Positions 44,629 through 54,023 of a stretch of DNA of 64,000 bases are shown piece after piece. A model generated the notes under the pieces. It had not been told where the DNA came from, did no database searches, and saw only the letters and a program-made list of their open reading frames with translations. The stretch is taken from contig DAOUQJ010000009.1 in NCBI GenBank assembly GCA_030625685.1, forward strand, positions 59,423 through 123,422, given 5' to 3'. Made by a program: the position numbers and the translations under genes. Position 1 is the stretch's first letter. Each line of letters starts with the position of its first letter. This DNA comes from Oscillospiraceae bacterium. Lineage in GTDB: Bacteria > Bacillota > Clostridia > Oscillospirales > Oscillospiraceae.

Positions 44629-45051
44629 TTAAAAGGATGTTTCAATCGTGATATATGGCATTAGTTTCTCATATGTCTTTTCACCAATACCAGACACCTT
44701 GACAATCTCATCAATATTTTTAAAAGGCCCAAACTGTGTGCGATACTCTACAATCGCTTTTGCACGAGAAGGTCCTATCTGAGGAAGTCTCTCTAAATCA
44801 ATGGCTCTTGCAGTATTGATATTGATTCTTTCGCCTTGCAAAATGCCAGGTGCATCAGGTTCTGGAATTTCTTCTTTTATCGGTTTCTCATCGTTATATA
44901 CTGTAGCAATCACAATAGCCTCCTGTTTATTTTGGTAAATAAACCACCCAACTGAAGCGAAAACAAACAATACTGCCAAAATTACAAATGCAATTTCAAC
45001 AGGATGCAACGCTCTTGTTTCTTTTTTGACTTTACCTTTCTTTCCATCCAT
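44629..45051 (-). CDS. ComEA-like helix-hairpin-helix DNA-binding protein
   Basis: A 140-residue protein with a basic head, one membrane helix at about residues 19-38, a short acidic/proline linker (EEIPEPDAPG), and a double helix-hairpin-helix domain: NINTARAIDLERLPQIGPSRAKAI and then FKNIDEIVKVSGIGEKTYEKL. ComEA binds incoming DNA outside the membrane during transformation. Compared with full ComEA this protein lacks the SLBB domain between anchor and HhH, and no comEB or comEC is next to it. A natural-competence role is therefore possible but unproven. Confidence 0.82.
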   Translation of the reverse strand: MDGKKGKVKKETRALHPVEIAFVILAVLFVFASVGWFIYQNKQEAIVIATVYNDEKPIKEEIPEPDAPGILQGERININTARAIDLERLPQIGPSRAKAIVEYRTQFGPFKNIDEIVKVSGIGEKTYEKLMPYITIETSF

Positions 45052-45067
45052 TTCGTTTTACCTTCCA

Positions 45068-45096
45068 TTGCAAATTTCATCGATATTTGCTATACT
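45068..45096 (+). promoter_or_regulatory. Predicted promoter of the dacF operon
   Basis: TTGCAA (45068-45073), a 17-base spacer and TATACT (45091-45096). Transcription near 45103 leaves a leader of about 77 bases to dacF. Confidence 0.62.
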
Positions 45097-45179
45097 AATT
45101 CTTGCTTATACAAAGCATTTTGAAACACAGAAGTTCTTTATAACTTTCTGCATTATACAATAAAAAGCGAGGATTTTCC

Positions 45180-46553
45180 ATGCACACAACCATAAAACGA
45201 AGCATATCTTACATGCTAACAAGCTTATTATTGCTGATGCTTCTCATCTTTCCAGCATCTGCAACCAGCAGTACAGAAGACTTTCCCGAAGTAATGGCTG
45301 CATCTGCGATTTTAGTAGATGCGGAATTAGACACCATTTTATATAAAAAAAACATATATGATCGCAGACCTTGTGCCAGCATTACAAAACTGATGACGGC
45401 AATACTAGTGGTTGAGTCCATTGAACATGACGAAATTTCAAAAGATACTGTTTTTACCGCTAGCGCTAACCTATGGTATGACATTGAGGGCAATGCATCC
45501 AATCAAAACATCAAAATTGGAGAAGAGCTCACTGTAACTGAATTGCTCCACTGTCTTCTCATTGCCTCAGCAAACGAATCTGCTAACATGCTCGCCGAAG
45601 GCCTTTGTGGCTCTGTTGATGCTTTCGTAGAATCGATGAATATCCGCGCGGCCGAGTTAGGAATGAATGACACCCATTTCACGAATCCTCATGGCTTACA
45701 TACGGAAAACCAATACACTACCGCTTATGATGTATATCTAATGACAAAAAAAGCGTTGAGTTATCCAATGATACAAGAAATAGTATCTACTTCTGTAGGA
45801 GAAGTCCCAGCAACTAATCTGTCAGATGGCCGTCTCTTCTATAACACCAATGCTTTATTGTCAACTTGGAAATATCTAGGCTATAAATACTCCGCAGCAA
45901 CTGGGGCGAAAACAGGTTATACCCCAGAAGCTGGCTACTGCTTAGCTTCATCAGCAGAACAAAATGAACGCAAATTAATCGCTGTTATTCTCGGTGCAGA
46001 GAATATTGAACATCCGGATGGAAAAAAAGAACGTCTTCAATTTTCCGAAAGCAAACGACTTTTACAATGGGGCTTTTCAAACTTTGAAAAAAAAGCTATT
46101 ATTACACCGAGTTCTCTCATGCGCGAAATCCCCGTTTTATATGGAAAAGATATCTCCTATGTTATTGCAGCACCTGGAGACACGCTCATAGATATTGTTC
46201 CGAAAAACTTTGAAATTAGTGATGTGGAATATACCGTCACTCTGTTAGAAAAAGAGGTCACAGCACCAATCTCCCAAGGCCAGAAATTGGGCACCATTTC
46301 TGTATCCTATAACGATAAAGAGTATGGCAGTACCGATTTAATTGCTACACTAGATGTAGAGCGTTCCATAACTGCTTATCTTTTCTCTGGGACAAAATCA
46401 TTGCTAAAGCCAATTCTTTTGACTGCTTTGCTTATAGCTTTGTCTTTTGTCGCTGTAATTTTGTCAATGCGATTATGGCATCATCGCTTAAACTCGAAGA
46501 AAAACAAAAAAGGTAAGCGCCCTAGAAAACGTAAAAAAGGAACAAAGGAGTGA
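45180..46553 (+). CDS. dacF: D-alanyl-D-alanine carboxypeptidase (DacF/PBP5 type)
   Basis: Trims the terminal D-Ala from peptidoglycan stems and so limits cross-linking. The 457-residue protein has a signal peptide (about residues 1-28), the S11 active-site motifs SITKLM (SxxK near residue 63), SAN in IASANESAN near 125, and KTG in GAKTGYTPEAGY near 240. A C-terminal beta domain, a membrane-associated helix around residues 415-435 and a very basic tail (KKNKKGKRPRKRKKG) follow. DacF in B. subtilis is a forespore enzyme, but vegetative paralogues look alike. The sirtuin gene follows after five bases. Confidence 0.93.
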   Translation: MHTTIKRSISYMLTSLLLLMLLIFPASATSSTEDFPEVMAASAILVDAELDTILYKKNIYDRRPCASITKLMTAILVVESIEHDEISKDTVFTASANLWYDIEGNASNQNIKIGEELTVTELLHCLLIASANESANMLAEGLCGSVDAFVESMNIRAAELGMNDTHFTNPHGLHTENQYTTAYDVYLMTKKALSYPMIQEIVSTSVGEVPATNLSDGRLFYNTNALLSTWKYLGYKYSAATGAKTGYTPEAGYCLASSAEQNERKLIAVILGAENIEHPDGKKERLQFSESKRLLQWGFSNFEKKAIITPSSLMREIPVLYGKDISYVIAAPGDTLIDIVPKNFEISDVEYTVTLLEKEVTAPISQGQKLGTISVSYNDKEYGSTDLIATLDVERSITAYLFSGTKSLLKPILLTALLIALSFVAVILSMRLWHHRLNSKKNKKGKRPRKRKKGTKE

Positions 46554-46557
46554 CTTA

Positions 46558-47289
46558 ATGTCTAACACAATACAGAGTCTAAAGCAATGGATTGAACAAT
46601 CAAATGACATCGTCTTCTTCGGTGGTGCTGGTGTGTCAACAGAAAGTGGTATCCCTGATTTTCGTAGCGTGGATGGACTATACCATCAAAAATACTCAGT
46701 CCCACCCGAAGTCATGCTCAGCCACAGTTTCTTTATGCAACATCCCAAAGAATTCTTCGAGTTTTACCGCGAAAAAATGATTGCCCCTCATGCAAAACCA
46801 AACGCTGCACACAAAGCATTAGCAAAATTAGAACAACAGGGTAAACTTCGCTCTGTCATTACACAAAACATTGATGGATTACATGAAATGGCAGGTAGCA
46901 AACAAGTATGCGAGCTTCATGGCAGTGTACACCACAACTACTGCATCTCATGCAAAAAGAACTATCCTGCTTCTTATATCATAGATTGCAAAGAAGATAT
47001 TCCCACTTGTGAAATTTGTGGCTCTATGGTGCGCCCAGATGTAGTTCTCTATGAAGAGCCTTTAAACGAGCAAGTCTTAAATACCGCCATTTCACATCTA
47101 CAAAAAGCAGATATGCTTATCATCGGTGGAACATCGCTTGTTGTATATCCTGCGGCAGGATTAATCCGATTCTACAACGGTTCAAAACTTGTCCTTATCA
47201 ATAAATCTACTACTTCCATGGATCATAAAGCTGATTTAGTTATATCCGATTCCATTGGAGAAGTATTTGAACAATTAGATATCTTATAA
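46558..47289 (+). CDS. NAD-dependent protein deacylase, sirtuin family
   Basis: Removes acetyl or longer acyl groups from lysines while splitting NAD. The 243 residues show the NAD loop GGAGVSTESGIPDFRS near residue 22, TQNIDGLHEMAGS near 102, the catalytic His in ELHGSVH (about residue 121), a four-Cys zinc site (CISC and CEIC), and GGTSLVVYPAAGL near 183. It is the single-domain CobB/SrtN type. AAAGGAG precedes the ATG. Its position before fumarase and malic enzyme suggests co-expression with central metabolism; direct regulation by deacylation is speculative. Confidence 0.95.
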   Translation: MSNTIQSLKQWIEQSNDIVFFGGAGVSTESGIPDFRSVDGLYHQKYSVPPEVMLSHSFFMQHPKEFFEFYREKMIAPHAKPNAAHKALAKLEQQGKLRSVITQNIDGLHEMAGSKQVCELHGSVHHNYCISCKKNYPASYIIDCKEDIPTCEICGSMVRPDVVLYEEPLNEQVLNTAISHLQKADMLIIGGTSLVVYPAAGLIRFYNGSKLVLINKSTTSMDHKADLVISDSIGEVFEQLDIL

Positions 47290-47321
47290 CTACTATTATT
47301 TCACTTTGGAGGTTCCTAACT

Positions 47322-48689
47322 ATGGAATATCGAATTGAACGTGACACTATGGGTGAAGTTTCCGTCCCAATGTCTGCACTCTGGGGCGCTCAAACACAGC
47401 GAAGCCTACATCACTTTTCGATTGGCGAAGAAACTATGCCACATTCCCTGATTCACGCCTTTGCTATTTTGAAAAAGTCTTGTGCGCTTGCCAACCATGC
47501 TGCTTCAAGACTAACAGAAGAACAATGCAATCTCATCACGCAAGTATGTGATGAAATTCTCAATGGCTCTCTACCACTCACAGAATTTCCTTTATCCGTT
47601 TGGCAAACAGGCAGTGGTACACAAAGCAATATGAATCTCAATGAAGTCATTTCCAATCGTGGCAATCAAATTGCTGGCAAAACAGTACTACATCCGAATG
47701 ATCACGTTAACTTATCCCAAAGCTCCAACGACACGTTTCCAACCGCCATGCATGTAGCTTGTGTAATAGAATTACACAAATCTTTATTGCCTTCTATTGA
47801 ACACATGATTTCTGTTTTAGCACAATTAGAAGAGAATAACAAAGATGTTCTAAAAACTGGTCGAACCCATCTCCAAGATGCAGTTCCAATGACTTTTGGA
47901 CAGGAGATATCAGCTTGGAAAAGCATGCTCACTCATGCCAAAAACATGATACACGCCTCCATGGATGGATTACTAGAGCTTGCTTTAGGTGGCACTGCCG
48001 TCGGAACAGGCTTAAACTGCCCAGATGGTTTTTGTGAAAATGCCATCTCTCAAATTAGCACATTTACAAATCTCCCTTTCCGCCCTGCGCCAAACAAATT
48101 CCATGCTTTATCATCAAAAGATGCTATCGTATTTTCACATGGCGCTTTGAAAACGCTAGCTACTAACCTAATGAAAATAGCCAATGACATCCGTTGGTTA
48201 TCCAGTGGCCCACGTTGTGGCTTAGGTGAAATCACAATTCCTGAAAATGAGCCAGGCTCTTCCATCATGCCAGGCAAAGTAAATCCTACACAATGTGAAG
48301 CACTCACTATGGTTGCAGTACAAGTCATGGGTAATGACACAACCATATCTGTGTCCAACTCACAAGGCAACTTCCAGCTCAATGTTTTTATGCCTGTCTG
48401 TGCTTACAACTTCCTTCAATCCGTACGACTACTAACAGATGCAATGTCATCTTTTACAACGCATTGTCTTGTTGGTGTTACCGCTAACAGAGAAAAAATG
48501 AGTGAAAACTTACATCGATCCTTGATGACTGTAACGGCACTTACACCATATATTGGCTATGAAAATGGCGCTAAAATAGCAAAAAAAGCTTTTCAAGAAA
48601 ATATTTCGCTCAAAGAAGCGGCAGTTGCACTCGACTTATTCACTAAAGAAGAATTTGATCGTGTATTCCGCCCTGAAGAGCTCGTATAA
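47322..48689 (+). CDS. fumC: Class II fumarate hydratase
   Basis: Interconverts fumarate and malate without an iron-sulfur cluster. The 455 residues contain VWQTGSGTQSNMNLNEVI near residue 90, SSNDTFPTAMH near 130, GRTHLQDAVP near 178 and the catalytic loop GSSIMPGKVNPTQCEA near 310. TGGAGG lies before the ATG. It is 12 bases before the malic enzyme gene; together they link fumarate to pyruvate through malate. Confidence 0.96.
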   Translation: MEYRIERDTMGEVSVPMSALWGAQTQRSLHHFSIGEETMPHSLIHAFAILKKSCALANHAASRLTEEQCNLITQVCDEILNGSLPLTEFPLSVWQTGSGTQSNMNLNEVISNRGNQIAGKTVLHPNDHVNLSQSSNDTFPTAMHVACVIELHKSLLPSIEHMISVLAQLEENNKDVLKTGRTHLQDAVPMTFGQEISAWKSMLTHAKNMIHASMDGLLELALGGTAVGTGLNCPDGFCENAISQISTFTNLPFRPAPNKFHALSSKDAIVFSHGALKTLATNLMKIANDIRWLSSGPRCGLGEITIPENEPGSSIMPGKVNPTQCEALTMVAVQVMGNDTTISVSNSQGNFQLNVFMPVCAYNFLQSVRLLTDAMSSFTTHCLVGVTANREKMSENLHRSLMTVTALTPYIGYENGAKIAKKAFQENISLKEAAVALDLFTKEEFDRVFRPEELV

Positions 48690-48701
48690 GGAGTTAATTC
48701 A

Positions 48702-49874
48702 ATGGACTTAAACCAACAAGCACTTGAACTACACGAAAAATGGGAAGGTAAAATTGAAGTGATTTCGCGTTGTCCAGTCACAACAACCGAAGACCTTTCC
48801 TTAGCCTACACCCCAGGCGTTGCAACTCCATGTTTGGAAATTCAAAAAGATCTCAAAAAATCTTTTACGCTTACACGACGTAAAAACCTCGTTGCCGTCA
48901 TTACAGATGGTTCAGCGGTATTGGGTCTTGGAAATATTGGACCTGAAGCTTCTATGCCTGTCATGGAAGGCAAATGTGTCTTATTTAAAGAATTCGCTGG
49001 AATAGATGCCTTTCCTATATGTATTGACACACAAGACACGGATCAAATTGTTGAACACATTGTAGCCATTTCCAAAAGTTTTGGTGGCATCAATTTAGAA
49101 GATATCGCTGCGCCACGTTGTTTTGAAATTGAACAGCGTCTCAAAGAACGTTGTGATATCCCAGTTTTTCATGACGATCAACATGGAACTGCTGTCGTCA
49201 TCGCTGCAGCGCTACTCAATGCTCTAAAGTTAGTAGGCAAACAAAAAGAGAATGTTCGCGTGGTCATCTGTGGAGCTGGTGCAGCAGGTAGCGCTAGTGG
49301 TCAACTTCTCATTGATATGGGTTTTCACAATCTTACCTTTTGTGATAAAGATGGCATTCTAAGCAAAAGCAATCCAAATCTTTCACCTGAACATCACTAT
49401 CTAGCCTCCATCAGCAATCCTGAAGGTCTAGAAGGCTCATTGTCAGATGCTTTGAAAGGTGCTGACGTTTTTATCGGGGTATCACGCCCAGGTATCGTTA
49501 CTGGCGAAATGGTTGCCTCAATGGCAAAAGACAGTATCCTGTTCCCAATGTCAAATCCTGTCCCTGAAATTATGCCAGACATTGCCCTTAGCAACGGTGC
49601 AAAAGTGGTAGGCACTGGTCGCTCTGATTTTCCAAATCAAATCAACAATGTTTTGGTTTTTCCTGGATTATTCAAAGGAGCTTTGTCTGTAGGTGCAACC
49701 GCCATCACAGAACAAATGAAACATAGCGCTGCCCAAGCTTTAGCTGACCTTATCCCAGAGGACGAACTAAACCCAAATAACATCATCCCTTCTCCCCTGA
49801 ATAAAAGTGCTGCTGATGCTATTGCCAACGCAGTAGCCAAAGAAGCAATACAATCTGGAAACACACGTTGGTAA
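48702..49874 (+). CDS. Malic enzyme (NAD(P)-dependent malate dehydrogenase, decarboxylating)
   Basis: Converts malate to pyruvate and CO2, or carboxylates pyruvate in reverse. The 390 residues are the short bacterial form: LSLAYTPGVATPCLEI near residue 27, LGLGNIGPEASMPVMEGK near 75, PVFHDDQHGTAVVIAAAL near 155, the nucleotide loop VICGAGAAGSASGQLL near 190, and PGLFKGAL near the end. AAGGAG precedes the ATG. The cofactor preference cannot be told by eye. It ends the dacF-sirtuin-fumC-malic enzyme run before a strong terminator. Confidence 0.94.
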   Translation: MDLNQQALELHEKWEGKIEVISRCPVTTTEDLSLAYTPGVATPCLEIQKDLKKSFTLTRRKNLVAVITDGSAVLGLGNIGPEASMPVMEGKCVLFKEFAGIDAFPICIDTQDTDQIVEHIVAISKSFGGINLEDIAAPRCFEIEQRLKERCDIPVFHDDQHGTAVVIAAALLNALKLVGKQKENVRVVICGAGAAGSASGQLLIDMGFHNLTFCDKDGILSKSNPNLSPEHHYLASISNPEGLEGSLSDALKGADVFIGVSRPGIVTGEMVASMAKDSILFPMSNPVPEIMPDIALSNGAKVVGTGRSDFPNQINNVLVFPGLFKGALSVGATAITEQMKHSAAQALADLIPEDELNPNNIIPSPLNKSAADAIANAVAKEAIQSGNTRW

Positions 49875-49892
49875 ACGTAATTTAAACAAATA

Positions 49893-49924
49893 AAAAACTC
49901 TGTCACCATGGTGACAGAGTTTTT
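49893..49924. terminator. Bidirectional terminator between malic enzyme gene and lysA
   Basis: A perfect 16-bp inverted repeat (AAAACTCTGTCACC core) with T-runs on both strands. It lies just after the malic enzyme stop and two bases after the lysA stop, ending both convergent operons. Confidence 0.92.
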
Positions 49925-49926
49925 TA

Positions 49927-51222
49927 TTATAATTCACAAGCCATTAAATCATCAAAGGTTTGTCTTCTCACTGCTAGATAGTCTTTTCCATCTCGAATCA
50001 TCACCACAGGTGGTCTACAAATCCGATTGTAGTTGGATGCCATTGAGAAATTGTATGCTCCTGTTGTTAAAACAGCAATAATATCTCCACGTTTTGGAGT
50101 TGGCATAAGCACATCTTCCTGAATAAGGTCACCACTTTCACAGCATCGTCCTGCTACGGTATAAGCTCCTTCCTTTTCATCATTCATGCGATTAGCCATT
50201 AACACCGTATACTTTGCTTCATACAATGCGTATCTTGGATTATCTGTCATGCCACCGTCTACTGTAACATAATTTCGATACCCTTCAATATCTTTGACTC
50301 CACCTGCAGTATACAAAGTAAGCCCAGCATTGCCAACAATACTTCTACCAGGTTCCATATAAATAGTTGGTTTTGGATAAGAAAACTTTTCACAACCATT
50401 TTCTAAATACTCAGATAGCGCTTTAATATTGCCTTCGATGTCCACTTGTGGATCACTTTCCACGTAACGCACACCAAAGCCACCACCAAGATTGAAGGTT
50501 CTTGCAACAAATCCTGTGTCATCATACATCTTTTTTGCAAACTCTAATAAAATATCCACTGCATCGCAGAATGGTTGCACTTCGAAGATTTGAGAACCAA
50601 TATGACTATGGAAACCCCAAATATCAATGTTATCTTTTTGCAATGCTGTCTTTACAAAGTGTTCAGCTTGTCCTGTTTCAATTGGTCTGCCAAATTGACA
50701 GTCAATACGCCCAGTATTGATGGCCTCTAAGGTGTGTGGATCAATGCCAGGTGTCACGCGAAGTAATACTTTTTGTTTTACTCCACACTCCCCTGCATAA
50801 GCATCTAATATTTCTAATTCATTTAAGTTATCTACAATGAAATAGCCCACTTTGCTGTCGACACCATAACGAATGTCTTCATCTGTTTTGTTGTTACCAT
50901 GAAAGAACAAACGCTCTGCAGGAAATCCTGCTTTGAGTGCTGTATACAATTCACCTGGTGATACAACATCTGCGCTCATTCCCTCTTCTTCAAGTACACG
51001 GTATATCCCTTTAAAGCAAAGCGCTTTTCCAGCGAAAAGTGGAAGCGAGCCTTCTCCAAAATACTTCGCCATCGCATTGACATATAAACGGCAATTTTCT
51101 CTCATTTTATCTTCATCTAACACATAAAGTGCCGTTCCATATTTCTCAGCCAAAGAAACGGTATCAACAGAGCCTACTGTCAAATGCCCTTTCACATTTA
51201 TGCCTAAATTATCGTATAACAT
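49927..51222 (-). CDS. lysA: Diaminopimelate decarboxylase
   Basis: Makes L-lysine from meso-diaminopimelate using PLP. The 431 residues show the fold III decarboxylase pattern: LFAGKALCFKGI with the PLP Lys near residue 63, FHGNNKTDEDIRYGV near 110, GFHSHIGSQIF near 195, NLGGGFGVRY near 235, EPGRSIVGNAG near 285 and the CESGD active-site Cys motif near 355. ATG 51222 is better spaced from AGGAG than the ATG two codons earlier. Last gene of the lysine-riboswitch operon, 20 bases after ddh. Confidence 0.96.
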   Translation of the reverse strand: MLYDNLGINVKGHLTVGSVDTVSLAEKYGTALYVLDEDKMRENCRLYVNAMAKYFGEGSLPLFAGKALCFKGIYRVLEEEGMSADVVSPGELYTALKAGFPAERLFFHGNNKTDEDIRYGVDSKVGYFIVDNLNELEILDAYAGECGVKQKVLLRVTPGIDPHTLEAINTGRIDCQFGRPIETGQAEHFVKTALQKDNIDIWGFHSHIGSQIFEVQPFCDAVDILLEFAKKMYDDTGFVARTFNLGGGFGVRYVESDPQVDIEGNIKALSEYLENGCEKFSYPKPTIYMEPGRSIVGNAGLTLYTAGGVKDIEGYRNYVTVDGGMTDNPRYALYEAKYTVLMANRMNDEKEGAYTVAGRCCESGDLIQEDVLMPTPKRGDIIAVLTTGAYNFSMASNYNRICRPPVVMIRDGKDYLAVRRQTFDDLMACEL

Positions 51223-51242
51223 TTCCATTCTCCTGTTTTCTA

Positions 51243-52223
51243 TTATAGCATCGTTGCGCGCAATTCTGCCGCACTCGTTTGAGACATATCGCCTGGTGCA
51301 ATATCAAAAATAGTCTTACAACCAACATCACCGCGACTTGCCATGCGATAGCCAGCTCTCGCACAAGCAATGAGTACATTTGCAGTGAATTCAGGATTAG
51401 ATTCTAATGTGAGTTTATATTCAATGGTTTGTTTTGTTTCATTATCCCAACCAGTGAGTCCACTACGAATAACGTTGCCACCATGTGGAATCCCACTGTG
51501 TTTTTCATCCATTTCAGCTTGGCTAATAAATGTCACTGTTGTGTCATAATCTGCAAAGTAGTTTGGCATGGTTTTGATGGTGTCTTCAATTTTTGCAAGA
51601 TCAGCACCCTCTTTTGCCACTACGTAACATTCACGTGTATGTTTTTCGCGAGTGGTTAACTCAGGGTTTTCCCCAGCAAGCACACGTTCTACCGCAGCAG
51701 GAACAGGCACTGTGTATTGTCTTGCATCTGCAACGCCTTCAATGCGACGAATCGCATCTGAGTGACCTTGGCTCACGCCTGTTCCCCAGAAAGTATAATC
51801 TGATCCAACAGGCAAAATAGCGTTAGCATACACTCTGTTAACGGAGAACATTCCTGGATCCCAACCCACTGAAATAATTGCAATGTTTCCACCTTTTTTC
51901 GCCATAGCATCTACATTATCAAAGTGCTGTGGGATATTCGCATGTGTATCAAAGCTATCCACTACATGGAAGTGCTCCGCAAGTTCAGGTGTCATTTCTG
52001 GTAAATCTGTCGCACTACCACCGCACAAAACCATGACATCAATTTCATCTTTCATATTAAACATGCTATCATAAGAGAAGACAGGTACACCCTGAGTACG
52101 AATTTGCACACTTGCAGGATCTCTTCTTGTGAACACACCTACAAGCTCCATATCACTGCATGCTTTGATTGCAGCTTCTACACCTTTACCTAAATTACCA
52201 TATCCAACGATTCCGATTTTCAT
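51243..52223 (-). CDS. ddh: meso-Diaminopimelate D-dehydrogenase
   Basis: Reductively aminates tetrahydrodipicolinate to meso-diaminopimelate in one NADPH step, bypassing the four-step acylated routes. The 326 residues have the dinucleotide loop GIVGYGNLGKGVEAAIK at the start, CGGSATDLPE near residue 68, SVGWDPGMFSVNR near 125, and the substrate region PHGGNVIRSGLTGWDNETKQT near 235-255. AAAGGAG lies before the ATG. Its presence beside dapA and dapB means the operon encodes a complete path from aspartate semialdehyde to lysine. Confidence 0.96.
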   Translation of the reverse strand: MKIGIVGYGNLGKGVEAAIKACSDMELVGVFTRRDPASVQIRTQGVPVFSYDSMFNMKDEIDVMVLCGGSATDLPEMTPELAEHFHVVDSFDTHANIPQHFDNVDAMAKKGGNIAIISVGWDPGMFSVNRVYANAILPVGSDYTFWGTGVSQGHSDAIRRIEGVADARQYTVPVPAAVERVLAGENPELTTREKHTRECYVVAKEGADLAKIEDTIKTMPNYFADYDTTVTFISQAEMDEKHSGIPHGGNVIRSGLTGWDNETKQTIEYKLTLESNPEFTANVLIACARAGYRMASRGDVGCKTIFDIAPGDMSQTSAAELRATML

Positions 52224-52258
52224 AACAATATTTCTCCTTTATTCTTTATATATAGAAA

Positions 52259-52999
52259 TTATTCTCCCAACAAGTGTTCCATTTTATATAATCCCGTTGA
52301 TTGATTAGCTAAATATTTTGCCGCTGCAATGGCGCCTTCGGCAAATAGAGCTCGATCGTGTGCCTCATGTTTCAGGCTAATGGTTTGTGATTCCGTTGAG
52401 AAAATCACTTCATGTTCACCCACAACATTCCCCATTCTCAAGGCATGAATACCAATTTCATTGGTTTCTCGTTTTCCATTTTGTCCTCTACCATAGACAT
52501 ATTCTGCGTCAGGACGTTCCTCTTTTACGGTATCTGCCAATAACAGTGCAGTCCCACTCGGCGCATCAACTTTTCGATTGTGATGCTTTTCAATAATTTC
52601 CACGTCACAACCTCTAAATATAGCTGCCGCTTGTTTCACAAGGCGTGCTAAAAGCGCAACGCCAACTGACATATTAGCAGAAAAGAATACTGGTATCTTT
52701 TCACTTGCCTTGATAATTAATTCTGTCTCTTCTGGTGTATACCCTGTTGTCGCCACAACAACAGGCAAACTTTTTTCAGTGCAGTATTTCATTATTTCTT
52801 CAATGGCTACATGATTTGAAAAATCGATGAGAACATCTGCTTTTTGAGAAACCTCATCAAGATTTGCATAAACACCTTCACCGCCAGCTTTATCAACTTT
52901 CGCAATCAATTGAAAGCTAGTATCCTCTTCGACGAGACGGACAACTTCTCTTCCCATGTACCCCAAGGCGCCGCAGACAATTACGTTTATTCTATTCAC
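52259..52999 (-). CDS. dapB: 4-Hydroxy-tetrahydrodipicolinate reductase
   Basis: Reduces the dapA product to tetrahydrodipicolinate with NAD(P)H. The 246 residues show VCGALGYMGREVVRLV at the N-terminus, VDFSNH near residue 60 (as LIDFSNH), ATTGYT near 85, and the catalytic EKHHNRKVDAPSGTALLLAD near 135. Its start overlaps the dapA stop by four bases (ATGA), so the two are translated together. Confidence 0.97.
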   Translation of the reverse strand: MNRINVIVCGALGYMGREVVRLVEEDTSFQLIAKVDKAGGEGVYANLDEVSQKADVLIDFSNHVAIEEIMKYCTEKSLPVVVATTGYTPEETELIIKASEKIPVFFSANMSVGVALLARLVKQAAAIFRGCDVEIIEKHHNRKVDAPSGTALLLADTVKEERPDAEYVYGRGQNGKRETNEIGIHALRMGNVVGEHEVIFSTESQTISLKHEAHDRALFAEGAIAAAKYLANQSTGLYKMEHLLGE

Positions 53000-53883
53000 A
53001 CATTCAACCCCTGTCTTCGCATCGCTTCAAGCAAATTCTCATAATGAGATTCTTCCATTACAGTCAACGGTAAGCGAAGATAGTTTTCACAAAAACCCAT
53101 CGCAGCCATTGCAGCTTTTACTGGAATCGGATTGACTTCACAAAACAATGCTTTATTCAATTCAGTAAACTCACATTGTAAACTAGCACTGCCTTTGACA
53201 TCTCCATTTGCAAAGCGAGTATATAACTCTCTCGTTTTAGCTGGTAATACATTTGATAATACAGAAATGCAACCTTTTCCTCCCATGGAAAGTAGAGGAA
53301 CTATTTGATCATCATTTCCAGAATACAAATCTAGTTTTCCTTGCACCTTTGTTACAGTTTCAACTATCTGTGAAATGTTACCCCCCGCTTCTTTGATAGC
53401 AACAATATTAGGATGATTTCCCAACTCTTCATACGTACTAGGTTCAATATTCACACCTGTCCTCGACGGAACATTGTACAGTATCACTGGTTTGGTGCTT
53501 GCATCCGCAATTGTTTCAAAAAGTTTCACAAGTCCTTTTTGTGTTGCTTTATTGTAGTATGGCGTTACCACCAAAACAGCATCTGCACCTACTTCACACG
53601 CATGTTTTGTGAGTTCCAATGCGTATGCTGTTTCATTACTACCTGTACCAGCAATGACAGGTACACGTCCAGCCACTTTCTTTACAGAATGCGCGATAAC
53701 GGCTTTGTGCTCATCATCCGTGAGTGTTGAAGCTTCACCTGTCGTACCACAAATCACCAACGCATCGATTCCTTCATCGATTTGCCAATCAATTAGTCTA
53801 TCCAATTGATTATAATCTACACCTTGCTCGTTAGTTGGCGTAATTAGGGCAGTTGCGATTCCTTCAAAAATAGTTTGTTTCAT
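52996..53883 (-). CDS. dapA: 4-Hydroxy-tetrahydrodipicolinate synthase
   Basis: Condenses pyruvate and aspartate semialdehyde, the first step committed to diaminopimelate and lysine. The 295-residue TIM barrel has GTTGEASTLTDDEH near residue 46, the Tyr in ILYNVPSRTGVNI near 137, and the Schiff-base Lys in VAIKEAGGNI near 165. ATG 53883 is nine bases after AGAAGGG; a TTG three codons upstream abuts that site. First gene of the operon, directly after the lysine riboswitch and its terminator. Confidence 0.97.
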   Translation of the reverse strand: MKQTIFEGIATALITPTNEQGVDYNQLDRLIDWQIDEGIDALVICGTTGEASTLTDDEHKAVIAHSVKKVAGRVPVIAGTGSNETAYALELTKHACEVGADAVLVVTPYYNKATQKGLVKLFETIADASTKPVILYNVPSRTGVNIEPSTYEELGNHPNIVAIKEAGGNISQIVETVTKVQGKLDLYSGNDDQIVPLLSMGGKGCISVLSNVLPAKTRELYTRFANGDVKGSASLQCEFTELNKALFCEVNPIPVKAAMAAMGFCENYLRLPLTVMEESHYENLLEAMRRQGLNV

Positions 53884-53920
53884 TTTTATCAACCCTTCTC
53901 TTTTTTGCCTGTTTCTATAT

Positions 53921-53954
53921 AAAAAAAACAGGCACCAACGGAAGTGGTAGCCTG
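53921..53954 (-). terminator. Expression-platform terminator of the lysine riboswitch
   Basis: An 11-base arm pair (53944-53954 with 53929-53939, with one bulge) followed by eight T on the minus strand, between the aptamer and dapA. When lysine is bound this hairpin should form and stop transcription before dapA. Confidence 0.85.
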
Positions 53955-54023
53955 AACGGTTCTTGTATAAAAGTTACAAAGGCACATTAAGCATCAGTGC
54001 ACTTCAAACAAGTTCGTATCAAG

